NCBI RefSeq assembly: GCF_020618475.1
Contig: NZ_CP085340.1
Coordinates: 434,001-498,000, forward strand
DNA: 64,000 bases
Direction of reading: 5' to 3'
DNA from: Haladaptatus halobius
GTDB taxonomy: Archaea > Halobacteriota > Halobacteria > Halobacteriales > Haladaptataceae
Every line of letters begins with the position of its first letter. Position 1 is the first letter of the stretch. The translations under genes were made by a program, and so were the position numbers. A model generated the notes under the pieces. The model saw only the letters and a list, made by a program, of their open reading frames with translations. It had not been told where the DNA came from and made no database searches. Of this stretch, positions 26,286 through 35,753 are shown one piece after another.

Positions 26286-27881
26286 ATGGCAGATATCCTG
26301 ATTACGAACACAAAGATCGTCGATGGGACAGGCGCACCGTGGTACCGAGGAGCAATTGAAGTAAATGACGGTAGGATTGCCTCGATTTCCCGCAAGTCCA
26401 ACCCCAATATTGGGACTGAGGAGACAATTGATGCCAACGGAAAGGTCGTTTGTCCTGGATTTATCGATACGCATTCCCACTCAGATATGGAATTATTCGA
26501 TGATCCAACGCTCGCACCAAAGGTTCGACAGGGAATAACAACTGAGGTGCTCGGTCAAGATGGGTTTTCCATGGCGCCTATGTATCGTGACGGTGGCGCC
26601 GAGGAGTGGTCGAAGCAACTGGGCGCACTCGCCGGACGCGTCAACGTGGAATGGACATGGGGAAGCGTCAGCGACTACCTCGATGCCATCGATAAATCCA
26701 GAATTGCGCCCAACGCTGCTTTGATCGTTGGACATGGAACGGTTCGGTTCAACGTCCTCGGAATGGATAGTCGGAATCCAACTGATGTCGAACTTGAGGA
26801 GATGGCTGACTTAGTGACAGAAGCGTTAAAAGACGGCGCAATTGGTTTCTCCACCGGACTTATCTACACTCCGTGTACTTATGCGGAAACACGCGAAGTA
26901 CAGGAACTCGCCGCTCGTCTCCGTCCGTACGGGCGACCGTTTATCGCACATATCCGGAGTGAAGGCCGGTGGATTTGGGAGGCACTCGATGAATTCGTCG
27001 ATATCGGCGCTGAAGAAGGTATTCCACTCCATCTCTCACATTTCAAGGTTGCTGGCCCCGAACAACACGGAAAGGTGGATCAGGCGAAAGCGTTCATCGA
27101 GACGGCGCGCGAACGTGGTGTGGACTTCACCGCCGAACAATACCCCTATACAGCAGGAAGTACGATGCTTTCAGCCGTCCTCCCACCTTGGGTTCATGCA
27201 GCAGGACCGGAGGGGACGCTCGAGTACTTGACCGATGACGATGCTCGTGAGCGCATTCGGCGAGACGTAACGGAATGGCGGATCGAGGGGTGGGAGAACA
27301 TCGGTGCACTCTCCGGCTGGGAGAACGTCGTAATTGCCAACGTCGAAAGCGAAGCGAATGCGGAGGTCGAAGGATTAAGCATCGCCGAGGTCGCCGATGA
27401 TCGCGGTATCGGATCGATCGATGCAATTTGTGACCTCTTGGTCGAGGAGGATCTAAGTGTGAGTATCTCTCTCCACATGCTCGACGAGGATGATGTTCAT
27501 GAGATCCTCTCTTACGAACGGGTCTGTGTGGGCACTGACGGACTGTTCGGAGGGAAGCCCCATCCCCGCGTGTATGGATCCTACCCTCGAATACTCGGTA
27601 CCTACGTACGAGAAGAAAACCTCTTTACGCTCGAAGAGGCAGTTCGGAAGATGACTTCACTGCCTGCACGCGCGATGGGACTCGACCAGAAAGGCGTGGT
27701 GCGACCAGGAATGGATGCGGATCTCGTCGTTTTCGATCCCGTCCGAGTCAAGAGTCATGCAACGTTCGAAAACCCACGGCGGTTCCCGGAGGGAATCGAT
27801 CACGTTCTCGTCAATGGTGAGTTCGCCGTCCGAGATGGCGAGACAACCGAGAACTTACCTGGACGCACTATCAGGAAGTAG
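26286..27881 (+). CDS. N-acyl-D-amino-acid deacylase (D-aminoacylase) family
   Basis: A 531-residue amidohydrolase-superfamily enzyme. Metal motifs are GFIDTHSHSDM near residue 57, IGFSTGLIYTPC near 190, HIRSEG near 223, LSHFKVAG near 250, and VGTDGLFGG near 415, with the typical HPRVYGSYPRILG. It deacylates N-acyl-D-amino acids in the cytoplasm, producing free D-amino acids. At the position where D-aminoacylases usually have GNCG (a metal-ligand cysteine), it has GQDG. The paralogue at 37855 keeps GNCG, so the two may differ in metal centre or substrate. It is preceded by the island-wide dyad motif and followed by the M81 gene on the same strand. Confidence 0.87.
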   Translation: MADILITNTKIVDGTGAPWYRGAIEVNDGRIASISRKSNPNIGTEETIDANGKVVCPGFIDTHSHSDMELFDDPTLAPKVRQGITTEVLGQDGFSMAPMYRDGGAEEWSKQLGALAGRVNVEWTWGSVSDYLDAIDKSRIAPNAALIVGHGTVRFNVLGMDSRNPTDVELEEMADLVTEALKDGAIGFSTGLIYTPCTYAETREVQELAARLRPYGRPFIAHIRSEGRWIWEALDEFVDIGAEEGIPLHLSHFKVAGPEQHGKVDQAKAFIETARERGVDFTAEQYPYTAGSTMLSAVLPPWVHAAGPEGTLEYLTDDDARERIRRDVTEWRIEGWENIGALSGWENVVIANVESEANAEVEGLSIAEVADDRGIGSIDAICDLLVEEDLSVSISLHMLDEDDVHEILSYERVCVGTDGLFGGKPHPRVYGSYPRILGTYVREENLFTLEEAVRKMTSLPARAMGLDQKGVVRPGMDADLVVFDPVRVKSHATFENPRRFPEGIDHVLVNGEFAVRDGETTENLPGRTIRK

Positions 27882-27913
27882 TCGAGTACTCCTGTTCACG
27901 GTATTTCATGTGT

Positions 27914-27936
27914 ATACCCCCCATATGAGGGCGTGG
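27914..27936. promoter_or_regulatory. Shared dyad-like motif upstream of the M81 gene
   Basis: TACCCCCC, then ATATGAGG and GCGTGGG, about 40 bp before the ATG at 27967. It resembles the shared dyad but has a shorter centre, making it the weakest member of the set. Confidence 0.35.
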
Positions 27937-27966
27937 GTTTAATCGCCAACAATATAACCATCTGGT

Positions 27967-29520
27967 ATGTCCGACGAACTCGTACTCGTGGGGAACTTTT
28001 CCCATGAGACGAACACATTCGCGACAACACCGACTGACAGACATGACTTTCAGAAACGACGTGAATACTTCGGAGAAGAGATTCCCCAGAAGTTACGAGA
28101 GACGAACACTGCCGTGGGTGGAGCCATAGATATTGCCGAGAATGAGGACATCGAACTGGTTCATACGGTTGCGTCGTCTGCGACACCCGGTGGAATCGTT
28201 CTTGAGGACACGTATGACTTCTACTGTGGTCAGATTCTGGAAGGTGTCAAAGAACATCGAACTGATCTCGATGGAGTTCTTCTCTGTCTCCACGGGGCAA
28301 TGGTTCCAGAGGGACTGGACGATGGGGAGGGTCCTCTTGTAGTACAAATCCGGGATATTGTTGGTGACGATGTGCCCATCGTGGTGACGCTTGACCTCCA
28401 CGGGAACATCACTGACCAATTAGTCGATAAGGCGGACGCACTCATCGCCTTCGAGTCATATCCGCATGTCGACATGGGAGAGACCGGCCGCCGCGGAATG
28501 CGTGTCCTTACGGAAACGATGCACGGCAAGATCGATCCGACGATGCACATCGAGCGCCCGCCAGTGCTCGCGATGGGTCCGCTTCAGAACACCCGCGAAG
28601 GGCCGATGGCTGAGGTGATGACGAAAGCCCGTGAGTACGAGGAGCGCGATGAGATCCAAAAGGTGAACGTCTTCCCCGGTTTCCACCAGGCTGACGTTCC
28701 CTCTATGGGATTTTCGATCCCCGTCGTCGCCGACAGCGATGCTGATGCGGCAAAGGAGGTCTCTCGAGAGCTGGCCGAGTATATTTGGGATCGCCGTGAA
28801 GATTTCATCGGCGACTTCCCTGAACCCCCCGAGGCAATCGCGGACGCACGACGATTAGCTGCTGATCTCGACCCGGACGATGGCCCCATCGTGATGGCGG
28901 ATGTTGGCGATAATCCCGGCGGAGGCGGTGCAACTGATGGAACGACCGTTCTCCGTGAGATGCTCGAACAAGGGCTGACAAACGCTGGATTTGCCATTAT
29001 TCACGATCCAGAGGTCGTCGCCGAGTGCGTCGACGCTGGTGTCGGCGAGCGCATCACTGTAACGATAGGTGGAAAGACAGACGACTTACACGGCGATCCC
29101 ATTGAGAACGTAGAAGGCTATGTGAAGGCGATCACTGACGGTGAGTTCGTGAATACGGGGCCGATGGGAACTGGAAGTGAGAACCATCTCGGTACTGCGG
29201 TTCACTTGAAATGCGGCCGCGAAGATGGTGTAAGCGTCATCGTCGCCGAAAATCGATTACAGCCTCTTGACGCTGAGATCTGGCGACACATCGGTATCCA
29301 ACCTGAACACCTCTCCGTATTGGTGGTCAAGAGCACGAACCACTACCGCGCTGATTACGAACCGATGGCTAGTCGCGTCATCCCCATCAATAGCATCGGT
29401 CTCGTCGCGATGGATCCGCAGAAATTTAATTTCTCGCACGTCCGGCGACCACAGTTCCCGATCGACGATATGAATACCGACGCATATCCTCCCTGGCACC
29501 AGATCGTCGAGAAGGAATAG
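27967..29520 (+). CDS. M81-family metallohydrolase, MlrC-like
   Basis: A 517-residue MlrC/DUF1485 protein. It has NFSHETNTFATTPT near residue 9, LLCLHGAMV near 105, VTLDLHGNI near 137, and ADVGDNPGGGGATDGT near 317. The C-terminal MlrC domain ends with KSTNHYRADY and PMASRV near 460. Known relatives hydrolyse linearised microcystin, a peptide rich in D- and non-standard residues, and other family members sit in peptide or opine catabolism operons. Here it lies between D-aminoacylase and a Dpp importer, so hydrolysis of an imported peptide-like compound is plausible. The length and motifs are complete. The substrate is unknown. Confidence 0.88.
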   Translation: MSDELVLVGNFSHETNTFATTPTDRHDFQKRREYFGEEIPQKLRETNTAVGGAIDIAENEDIELVHTVASSATPGGIVLEDTYDFYCGQILEGVKEHRTDLDGVLLCLHGAMVPEGLDDGEGPLVVQIRDIVGDDVPIVVTLDLHGNITDQLVDKADALIAFESYPHVDMGETGRRGMRVLTETMHGKIDPTMHIERPPVLAMGPLQNTREGPMAEVMTKAREYEERDEIQKVNVFPGFHQADVPSMGFSIPVVADSDADAAKEVSRELAEYIWDRREDFIGDFPEPPEAIADARRLAADLDPDDGPIVMADVGDNPGGGGATDGTTVLREMLEQGLTNAGFAIIHDPEVVAECVDAGVGERITVTIGGKTDDLHGDPIENVEGYVKAITDGEFVNTGPMGTGSENHLGTAVHLKCGREDGVSVIVAENRLQPLDAEIWRHIGIQPEHLSVLVVKSTNHYRADYEPMASRVIPINSIGLVAMDPQKFNFSHVRRPQFPIDDMNTDAYPPWHQIVEKE

Positions 29521-29686
29521 ACGAAAAGTGTCCGGTTTACGAATTGTTCTAATTCACCAGTCTGTAATCAGAACTTTATTTTGAAAGATCCACGTCGTGA
29601 GATCCATTGGAATCAGTTCATATGACGTAGCACAAGTGACCAACCAAGAATGAGATGTTTACCGAAAGGAGAGGACACGATCGTAG

Positions 29687-30838
29687 TTAATCGGCGCGGG
29701 CGTCTTGATCGCGGTCTCGTTCTGGTGTCCAGTCTGAGTCAACGGTTCTATGAGGATTTTCCTGAACCGTCTCAGGTACTTCCTTCATCGACTGGAGTTG
29801 CTTTTCGAACATCTCTACGTCCTCCTTCTCGTAGTAGGCGTGACAAGCGACCTGCTTTTCCCCGACGTCTGTGACATCTGTGGATCGTAGCGGTGGATCG
29901 ATGTAATCACAAATTGCTTCTTGCTCTGGACACCGATCCTTGAATCGGCAACCCGTGGGGAGGTTAATTGGATCTGGAATTGATCCTTGAATCTCTACGT
30001 GCTCGCGCTCGCGGAATGGATCTGGCTCCGGTGCGGCACCGAGCAGTGCCTTGGCATACGGGTGTGTTGGATTCTGAATGACGGACTCTGTTTCTCCAAA
30101 CTCGATTATCCGTCCGAGATACATGATGCCGATACGATCACACACTTGTCTGAGAAGAGAAAGGTCGTGACTGATAAACAAGATTGTGAGTCCTAACTCC
30201 TTGTTGAGCCGCTGGAGGAGGTTCAACACGCCTGCTCGAATCGACACGTCGAGCATCGAAACCGGCTCGTCTGCCAGCAGGAAATCAGGTTCAAGGACAA
30301 GCGCACGCGCGATTGCAACTCGTTGTTTCTCACCTCCTGAAAGCTGATGAGGATACTGTTCAAGGTAATTTTCAGGAGGTGTGAGTTCAGCGCGTTCAAG
30401 GGCCTCGTTCACCCGTTCCAATCGTTCGTTCGCGTCACCGATGTTGTGGATTTTCAATGGCTCGACGACGGTATCAAAGACAGTTCGACGAGGATTGAGT
30501 GACTCAAAGGGATCCTGGAAGATTATCTGGACGTCACGACGGAATTGTTTGAGTTTCGAACCAGAGATGTTGGTCACGTCCTCGCCACGGAATCGTATCA
30601 CCCCTTCTGTGGGTTCGAGTAAACGAATCAGTGTCTTCCCACAAGTTGTCTTCCCACACCCCGACTCACCTGCAAGTCCAACGATTTCACCCTCTTCGAT
30701 TTGAAGATCAACGCCGTCAACTGCGCGAACGTACTTTTCCTTTCCAAGGAAACTACTGAGAAACCCTTGTTGTGCATCGAAGTACTGTTTCAACCCTTCG
30801 CACTCCATGAGGTATTCGGATGTGCTTTCATCAGTCAT
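29687..30838 (-). CDS. dppF: Peptide ABC transporter ATPase, DppF/OppF-like
   Basis: A 383-residue ABC ATPase. Walker A is GESGCGKTT near residue 57, the signature LSGGEKQRVAIARAL near 170, and Walker B LLADEPVSMLDVS near 190. The OppF-type C-terminal extension with CRFKDRCPEQEAICDY (cysteine cluster) is near 320. ATG 30838 overlaps the end of dppD (ATGACTGA); earlier in-frame starts would lie inside that gene. It is the last gene of a dppA-B-C-D-F operon on the minus strand. Confidence 0.92.
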   Translation of the reverse strand: MTDESTSEYLMECEGLKQYFDAQQGFLSSFLGKEKYVRAVDGVDLQIEEGEIVGLAGESGCGKTTCGKTLIRLLEPTEGVIRFRGEDVTNISGSKLKQFRRDVQIIFQDPFESLNPRRTVFDTVVEPLKIHNIGDANERLERVNEALERAELTPPENYLEQYPHQLSGGEKQRVAIARALVLEPDFLLADEPVSMLDVSIRAGVLNLLQRLNKELGLTILFISHDLSLLRQVCDRIGIMYLGRIIEFGETESVIQNPTHPYAKALLGAAPEPDPFREREHVEIQGSIPDPINLPTGCRFKDRCPEQEAICDYIDPPLRSTDVTDVGEKQVACHAYYEKEDVEMFEKQLQSMKEVPETVQENPHRTVDSDWTPERDRDQDARAD

Positions 30839-31916
30839 CGCTGAACCCTCCCATAATGGATTCGCTACTTTTCGCGTGTTGCCACGTCTCACGCCGCTTC
30901 GACTCGCGTCGTAAATTTTCTATCTCATCATGACGGTAGCATGCTGAGTATTGGTCGTCGCTTACTTCATACAACGGTGGATGTTTCTCTGCACACTCAT
31001 TAACCGCAAATGGACACCGTTGTAAAAACCGGCAGCCATGTGGCAGATTTGCGATATCCGGCGGGCTTCCTGGAATACTGATGAGTTCCTGTTGTTTACC
31101 GCGGAGCGTTGGGAACGCATTCTGGAGTCCCAATGTGTATGGGTTGAACGGACTCGCGAAGATCTCCTTTAAATCACCGTATTCCATGATCTTCCCAGAG
31201 TACATGACGCCAAGCCGATTGCAGGTCTCCGCTATGACACTGATGTCATGAGAGATGATAATAACCGAGATGCCAAGTTCGTCACGGAGTTCTTTCAATC
31301 GCTTTAGAATCTGATCTTGCACGATGACGTCGAGTGCCGTCGTCGGTTCGTCCGCGATGATCAGATCGGGATCAAGCGCCAATGACATAGCGATGTAGGC
31401 ACGCTGTTTCATCCCTCCCGAAAACTGATGCGGATAATCTTCCATTCGATCCGGATCTAGACCAACGATCTCGAATAGTTCGGCCACACGCTCACGTGCC
31501 GTAGTATCGGAGACATCACGGTGAGCCTGAATGGCCTCGATGATCTGACTCGAAATGCGGTGAACCGGATTGAGCGCGTTCATCGCACCCTGGCTAATGA
31601 GTGAGAGATGCTCCCAGCGGAGGGCGTCCATCTCTCGTTTTGAGAGATCTGTCAGCTCAACGCCTCGAAACCGTACAGAACCAGCAGAGACACTGCCGTT
31701 ATTCGGTAAGAGACTCAGAATAGCCTGTGCGACGGTACTTTTCCCGCACCCCGATTCGCCGACAAGACCGAATATCTCGTCTTCGTCCACGATGAAATTA
31801 ATCTCATCCACCGCAGTAAGTTCGCCAGAACTCGTCGTGTAGGTTACCACGAGATCTTCTGCTTCCAGTAACGGTGCATCTGCGTCGAATTTGAAGTTTG
31901 TTGTTGCTTGCGTCAT
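30831..31916 (-). CDS. dppD: Peptide ABC transporter ATPase, DppD/OppD-like
   Basis: A 361-residue ABC ATPase with Walker A GESGCGKST near residue 51, signature FSGGMKQRAYIAMSLALDP near 172 and Walker B LIIADEPTTALDV. The C-terminal cysteine-containing GCRFLQRCPFAVNEC region is near 300. ATG 31916 follows the dppC stop by one base. It supplies ATP hydrolysis with DppF for uptake of peptides or related compounds. Confidence 0.92.
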   Translation of the reverse strand: MTQATTNFKFDADAPLLEAEDLVVTYTTSSGELTAVDEINFIVDEDEIFGLVGESGCGKSTVAQAILSLLPNNGSVSAGSVRFRGVELTDLSKREMDALRWEHLSLISQGAMNALNPVHRISSQIIEAIQAHRDVSDTTARERVAELFEIVGLDPDRMEDYPHQFSGGMKQRAYIAMSLALDPDLIIADEPTTALDVIVQDQILKRLKELRDELGISVIIISHDISVIAETCNRLGVMYSGKIMEYGDLKEIFASPFNPYTLGLQNAFPTLRGKQQELISIPGSPPDIANLPHGCRFLQRCPFAVNECAEKHPPLYEVSDDQYSACYRHDEIENLRRESKRRETWQHAKSSESIMGGFSDD

Positions 31917-31917
31917 A

Positions 31918-32859
31918 CTATGATTCCCTGAGTTGTGGATTAACGATTTCCTCGTATCCTCGACCAACGAGATATGCGCCCATCACGACTAATGTGATTG
32001 AGAGACCCGGCGGGAACACCCACCACCATGCCTCCCCAAACGACTGCGTAACGAATGCTCGCTGGAGCATGACACCCCACGATGGAATGGACGGATCGCC
32101 GAAACCGAGGAAGGCGATGCTTGCCTGTGCGACGATAGAATAACCGACCGCTATCGCTGCGTACAGCGCTGACAGCGGAATGACGTTGGGCAGGATGTGA
32201 ACGAGCATGATACGAAAGTTGCTGGCACCTGCTGCCCGTGCAGCTTCGACGTACGGCCGTTCGCGTACCGTTAACACCTCGGAACGGACGACACGAGCCG
32301 TCGAGAGCCAGTAGAGGAGTGCAATACCAAGGATGATATTCCAGACGCTCGCACCCAACACTGTCACGAGAACAATAACGAACGGAATGAACGGCAGACC
32401 GTAGAGGATGTCCACGACACGCATGACAACCTCATCGACCCATCCGCCATAGTATCCGGCAATGATGCCGACAATGGTGCCGATGACGGCGACCATGAAT
32501 GCACCTAATATTCCGACGAACATCGCGATGCGTGTGCCAAGGAGGAGTTGAGAAAATACGTCGTGGGCCGCCTTTGTCGTTCCCAGAGGGTGAGCTAGAC
32601 TTGGTGGCTGGAGATCCGCCCATCCACCATTGGCAGTGTAGATCCGCTCGTAGGGGCCGTACGGAGCAATATATGGGGCTAAGAGGGCAATTAGGATATA
32701 GAACGTAATGATGGTGAGTCCGGCCATCGCCATTCTCGACTCACTGAATACCTTTGCCTGCTCGATGGCCGATCGACGAAGGTTTTGAACAAACCGTTGC
32801 CAACCTTGTTTCGTCTCGGTATCTGTTCGCTTCGCAGGATGCACCGTTTCTTCGCTCAT
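31918..32859 (-). CDS. dppC: Peptide ABC transporter permease, DppC-like
   Basis: A 313-residue membrane protein with a basic N-terminal tail, a first helix near residue 45, and five or so further helices. The permease EAA loop reads EAARAAGASNFRIMLVHILPN near residue 205. The HPLGTTKAAHDVFSQLLLG segment is typical of DppC/OppC. It forms the inner-membrane channel with DppB and is separated from it by 3 bp. All expected parts are present. Confidence 0.9.
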   Translation of the reverse strand: MSEETVHPAKRTDTETKQGWQRFVQNLRRSAIEQAKVFSESRMAMAGLTIITFYILIALLAPYIAPYGPYERIYTANGGWADLQPPSLAHPLGTTKAAHDVFSQLLLGTRIAMFVGILGAFMVAVIGTIVGIIAGYYGGWVDEVVMRVVDILYGLPFIPFVIVLVTVLGASVWNIILGIALLYWLSTARVVRSEVLTVRERPYVEAARAAGASNFRIMLVHILPNVIPLSALYAAIAVGYSIVAQASIAFLGFGDPSIPSWGVMLQRAFVTQSFGEAWWWVFPPGLSITLVVMGAYLVGRGYEEIVNPQLRES

Positions 32860-32862
32860 GAA

Positions 32863-33846
32863 CTATTCCCCTCCGAGTTTGACACGTGGATCGAGGATCG
32901 TGTAGGTAACGTCCGCGACGAAGTTCATCGTAATGACAATCACCGACAGCAGTGCAAACGCACCCTGTGCCAATGGGTAATCGCTTCTGAGTGCGGCTTG
33001 CACCATTTCCCGTCCGAGCCCAGGCCAAGAGAACACCGTCTCGATGAGCACCTGCCCGCCGACGGCGAAGCCGATCGCAATGGCGAACGCGGTAATAACC
33101 GGTAGAACCGCATTCCGTGCTGCGTGGTTGAACAGGATACGACGATTGGAAAGCCCTTTCGCCCGGGCGGTATCGATGTAATCCTCCGAGAGTACTTCGA
33201 GGAGATTATTCCGCATCAACAGGAGTGGTAACCCAGTGTAGTAGGTACAGAGTGTGAATACCGGCAAAGCTAAGTGGTAGAGGAAATCAGGACTTAGCAG
33301 TTTTTCCACTGTCCCAGAGTAGTTTGCGTTCACGCTTCTCATCCCACCCAAGGGGAAGAGATTGAGATGGAACGCGAACACGTAGAGCACGATCATTCCG
33401 GTCCAGAACACCGGTAGTGAACGCACGAAGAGAACGACGAGCATGCCAGCGCGCTCCTTTCCCGACCCTCGTATCCATCCAAGGTGTGCGCCGAAATACA
33501 CACCGACGGTGTAAGAGATGAGGAACGCAGTAAGCATCATGCTCATCGTGTTAATGAATCGATCTGCGATAATGGTCGTCACAGGGCGACTGTAGTAGAA
33601 CGACCGTCCAAAGTCGAGTTGGAGGACGTTCTGCATGTACAGCAAGTATTGTTTCCAGAGTGGTTCGTTCAATCCAAATTGCTCGGCGACCTGTCGCTTC
33701 GCCTCTGGACTCATCCGAGGACTCATGATCGCGGACATCGGTCCACCGGGAACCATCCTGAATAAGAAAAACAGGATCGTAATCACGGTGAACAACGAGA
33801 CGACCATCAGCAGGAAGCGTCGCACCAGGTATCTCTTGTCAATCAT
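32863..33846 (-). CDS. dppB: Peptide ABC transporter permease, DppB-like
   Basis: A 327-residue permease with the classic N-terminus YLVRRFLLMVVSLFTVITIL, then FGRSFYYSRPV near residue 75 and an EAA loop DYIDTARAKGLSNRRIL near 220. About six membrane helices are visible. It pairs with DppC. It lies 21 bp after the end of the binding-protein gene, so dppA-dppB-dppC-dppD-dppF is one operon. No anomalies were seen. Confidence 0.9.
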   Translation of the reverse strand: MIDKRYLVRRFLLMVVSLFTVITILFFLFRMVPGGPMSAIMSPRMSPEAKRQVAEQFGLNEPLWKQYLLYMQNVLQLDFGRSFYYSRPVTTIIADRFINTMSMMLTAFLISYTVGVYFGAHLGWIRGSGKERAGMLVVLFVRSLPVFWTGMIVLYVFAFHLNLFPLGGMRSVNANYSGTVEKLLSPDFLYHLALPVFTLCTYYTGLPLLLMRNNLLEVLSEDYIDTARAKGLSNRRILFNHAARNAVLPVITAFAIAIGFAVGGQVLIETVFSWPGLGREMVQAALRSDYPLAQGAFALLSVIVITMNFVADVTYTILDPRVKLGGE

Positions 33847-33867
33847 TTATAAGCAAGTCGACTGGGA

Positions 33868-35601
33868 TCAGTTGCTGGTCTTTCCTTTCGGATAGTATAG
33901 GCTCCCCTGCTCATCCCATACGTACCCTGCGTCTTTGAGGATCTCAACCGCTCCCTTGACACCGTCCTTAAACCAGGGCGTATCGGGATTGTGCCAGAAC
34001 TTCAGCGTCTTGTTGATGGGAGATGCCGCCTTGTTTCCAAAGCCATCATATACTTCGTTGATGATAATTTCCTGCGCACTCATGATGAGCGCGTTTGCCG
34101 CTTGTCTGAATGCAACATCATCGAAGGGTTGATGTTCGGTGTTCATCCAACACGCCTGCCGACAGTCATCTGAATTCTGGATCAATGTGAGATGCTTTGT
34201 CTTATTGACTGTCTCTTTGAGTGACGAGGGACTTCCATGCCAATAGTCTAGAAGGTCGTAGTCGCCGTTTTTCATCGTCTCGAGTTCGGCGTCACGAGTC
34301 GATAGCGGCTTTTGTACCCGCTTGTCGATTTTCGGTGCTGCAAATGAGTGCTCTTTGAACGCCGGCATCTCAAATTTCGAACCTTGATCCCACGTTCCCC
34401 ACTTGAATGGGCCACTGGCGATGATCGGATTCTTGTTCCCAATAGAAACCTTCCATGGTGTCTTCTCGTTACCCATCTTTTTCAGGAGTTTCGTCCAGTA
34501 ATGTTTGGGGAGAATTGGTGTCAATCCAAGCGTAGTGGACAAGAATGGAGCATAGGGTTCCTCCAGTTTGAACTGCACCGAGAGGTTCCCAGTCTTCTTG
34601 ACACTCTTAACAACACTGACGACGTTGTTCGTGTAAGCCGGCGGCTCAGTCTCGAGAATCAAATTGAACGTGTACGTGACATCGTCTGCAGTCACAGGCT
34701 TACCGTCGTGGAAGGTCATTCCACTCTTCAGATTGACATTGAGCGTCGTTTTGTCTTTCCACTCGTAGTCCTTTGCCGCCCATGGCGTCGGTTTCTGATT
34801 TTTATCGGGACGAATGAGGAAATCGTGCATGAAGCGAATCGGCGTCCAGTTCCGACTCGGTCCAATGCCGTTTATGTGGAGGGGATTCAGCTGATCCGAG
34901 GGATCCCAGTTGTTTGTAACGATTGTCTTCCCGTCGTCGTTATTAGGCTCTATCTGGGTGTAATTCCAGATGTTACGAAGTCCTGTGACAGTGACGACGA
35001 TCGAATCTTTCTTGATTCGTTCATTGTTGTACGTGTACGGGTAGACGTTGTACAAGTATTGGTTCTCTGGGCGCTGTTCGCCTAGGATCTTCTGGCATTC
35101 AAAAACAAGCTCTTGCCGCTTTTTCTGGTCAGTTTCGCGACGCTGTTCCATCGCCACCTTGTTGTACTTCTTGTTATTGAAGCCGTAGTCGTTCTCCGAC
35201 CCATCCTTATGGAATCGATTCACTATGATTCCATCTGGGTCACCGTTATCTGCACACCAATTGTAGGTGGTAAGGTCGAAGTCACCTTTATCTTCCCGAG
35301 AAGTCAGTACGGTAATCTCGACTGGTTTGGTCTGGATTGGGACACCAAGCTTCTCCCGAAACCATTTGTCAACCACTACGTTCGCTTGGTACCGTTCCGC
35401 CCAGTATTTCTCTGTGTTACTGAGGTGAACCTTTTTTCCGATCTTGCGATCCTTCGGGAGATTTTTCTCTACCTTTTTGTTCACTGCCTCGTTCTTGTTA
35501 CCTTTGGAATCACCGCTAGCACAGCCAGCGATGCTGACGCTCCCGATGGCTGCGCCGGTGGCGCCCATTTTTTGCATGAAGCTGCGTCGACTGCTAGACA
35601 T
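33868..35601 (-). CDS. dppA: Family 5 (peptide-type) binding protein, apparently circularly permuted
   Basis: A 577-residue secreted lipoprotein with a Tat signal (RRSFMQKMG, residues 5-13) and a lipobox AGC near residue 26. It should capture peptides for DppBCDF. The order of its parts is odd. Residues about 60-215 look like the C-terminal lobe of a family 5 protein (DLTTYNWCADNGDPDG, then QRRETDQKKRQELVFECQKIL). Residues about 220-577 look like the normal N-terminal part (WDPSDQLNPLHINGIG, LKSGMTFHDGKPVTADDVTY) and end with EILKDAGYVWDEQGSLYYP, where the C-terminal lobe normally begins. ATG 35601 is chosen because the Tat motif follows directly; upstream starts lack support. Confidence 0.82.
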   Translation of the reverse strand: MSSSRRSFMQKMGATGAAIGSVSIAGCASGDSKGNKNEAVNKKVEKNLPKDRKIGKKVHLSNTEKYWAERYQANVVVDKWFREKLGVPIQTKPVEITVLTSREDKGDFDLTTYNWCADNGDPDGIIVNRFHKDGSENDYGFNNKKYNKVAMEQRRETDQKKRQELVFECQKILGEQRPENQYLYNVYPYTYNNERIKKDSIVVTVTGLRNIWNYTQIEPNNDDGKTIVTNNWDPSDQLNPLHINGIGPSRNWTPIRFMHDFLIRPDKNQKPTPWAAKDYEWKDKTTLNVNLKSGMTFHDGKPVTADDVTYTFNLILETEPPAYTNNVVSVVKSVKKTGNLSVQFKLEEPYAPFLSTTLGLTPILPKHYWTKLLKKMGNEKTPWKVSIGNKNPIIASGPFKWGTWDQGSKFEMPAFKEHSFAAPKIDKRVQKPLSTRDAELETMKNGDYDLLDYWHGSPSSLKETVNKTKHLTLIQNSDDCRQACWMNTEHQPFDDVAFRQAANALIMSAQEIIINEVYDGFGNKAASPINKTLKFWHNPDTPWFKDGVKGAVEILKDAGYVWDEQGSLYYPKGKTSN

Positions 35602-35634
35602 ATACAAACAAATTATCGCGAGTTTGCGCTTATA

Positions 35635-35660
35635 CACACCACCTACTATAGAGGGGGTAT
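35635..35660. promoter_or_regulatory. Shared dyad operator/promoter motif, dpp operon
   Basis: Read on the minus strand it is TACCCCC, then TCTATAGTA and GGTGGTG, about 35-60 bp before the dppA start. The TATAG centre is at the right distance to be the TATA box, so a bound protein would compete with TBP. Confidence 0.55.
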
Positions 35661-35753
35661 CCATCGAAGCAGATTGTAGTAATATAATGTGAAAGAGCAT
35701 ACAAGACCTCCGCGTATATGAGATACGTTTTAGAATCTAAAAATACGGGTTAG

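Noticed and set aside
34348..35085. 245-codon plus-strand open frame inside dppA
   Set aside because: Antisense to a clear binding-protein gene, with no recognisable protein features.
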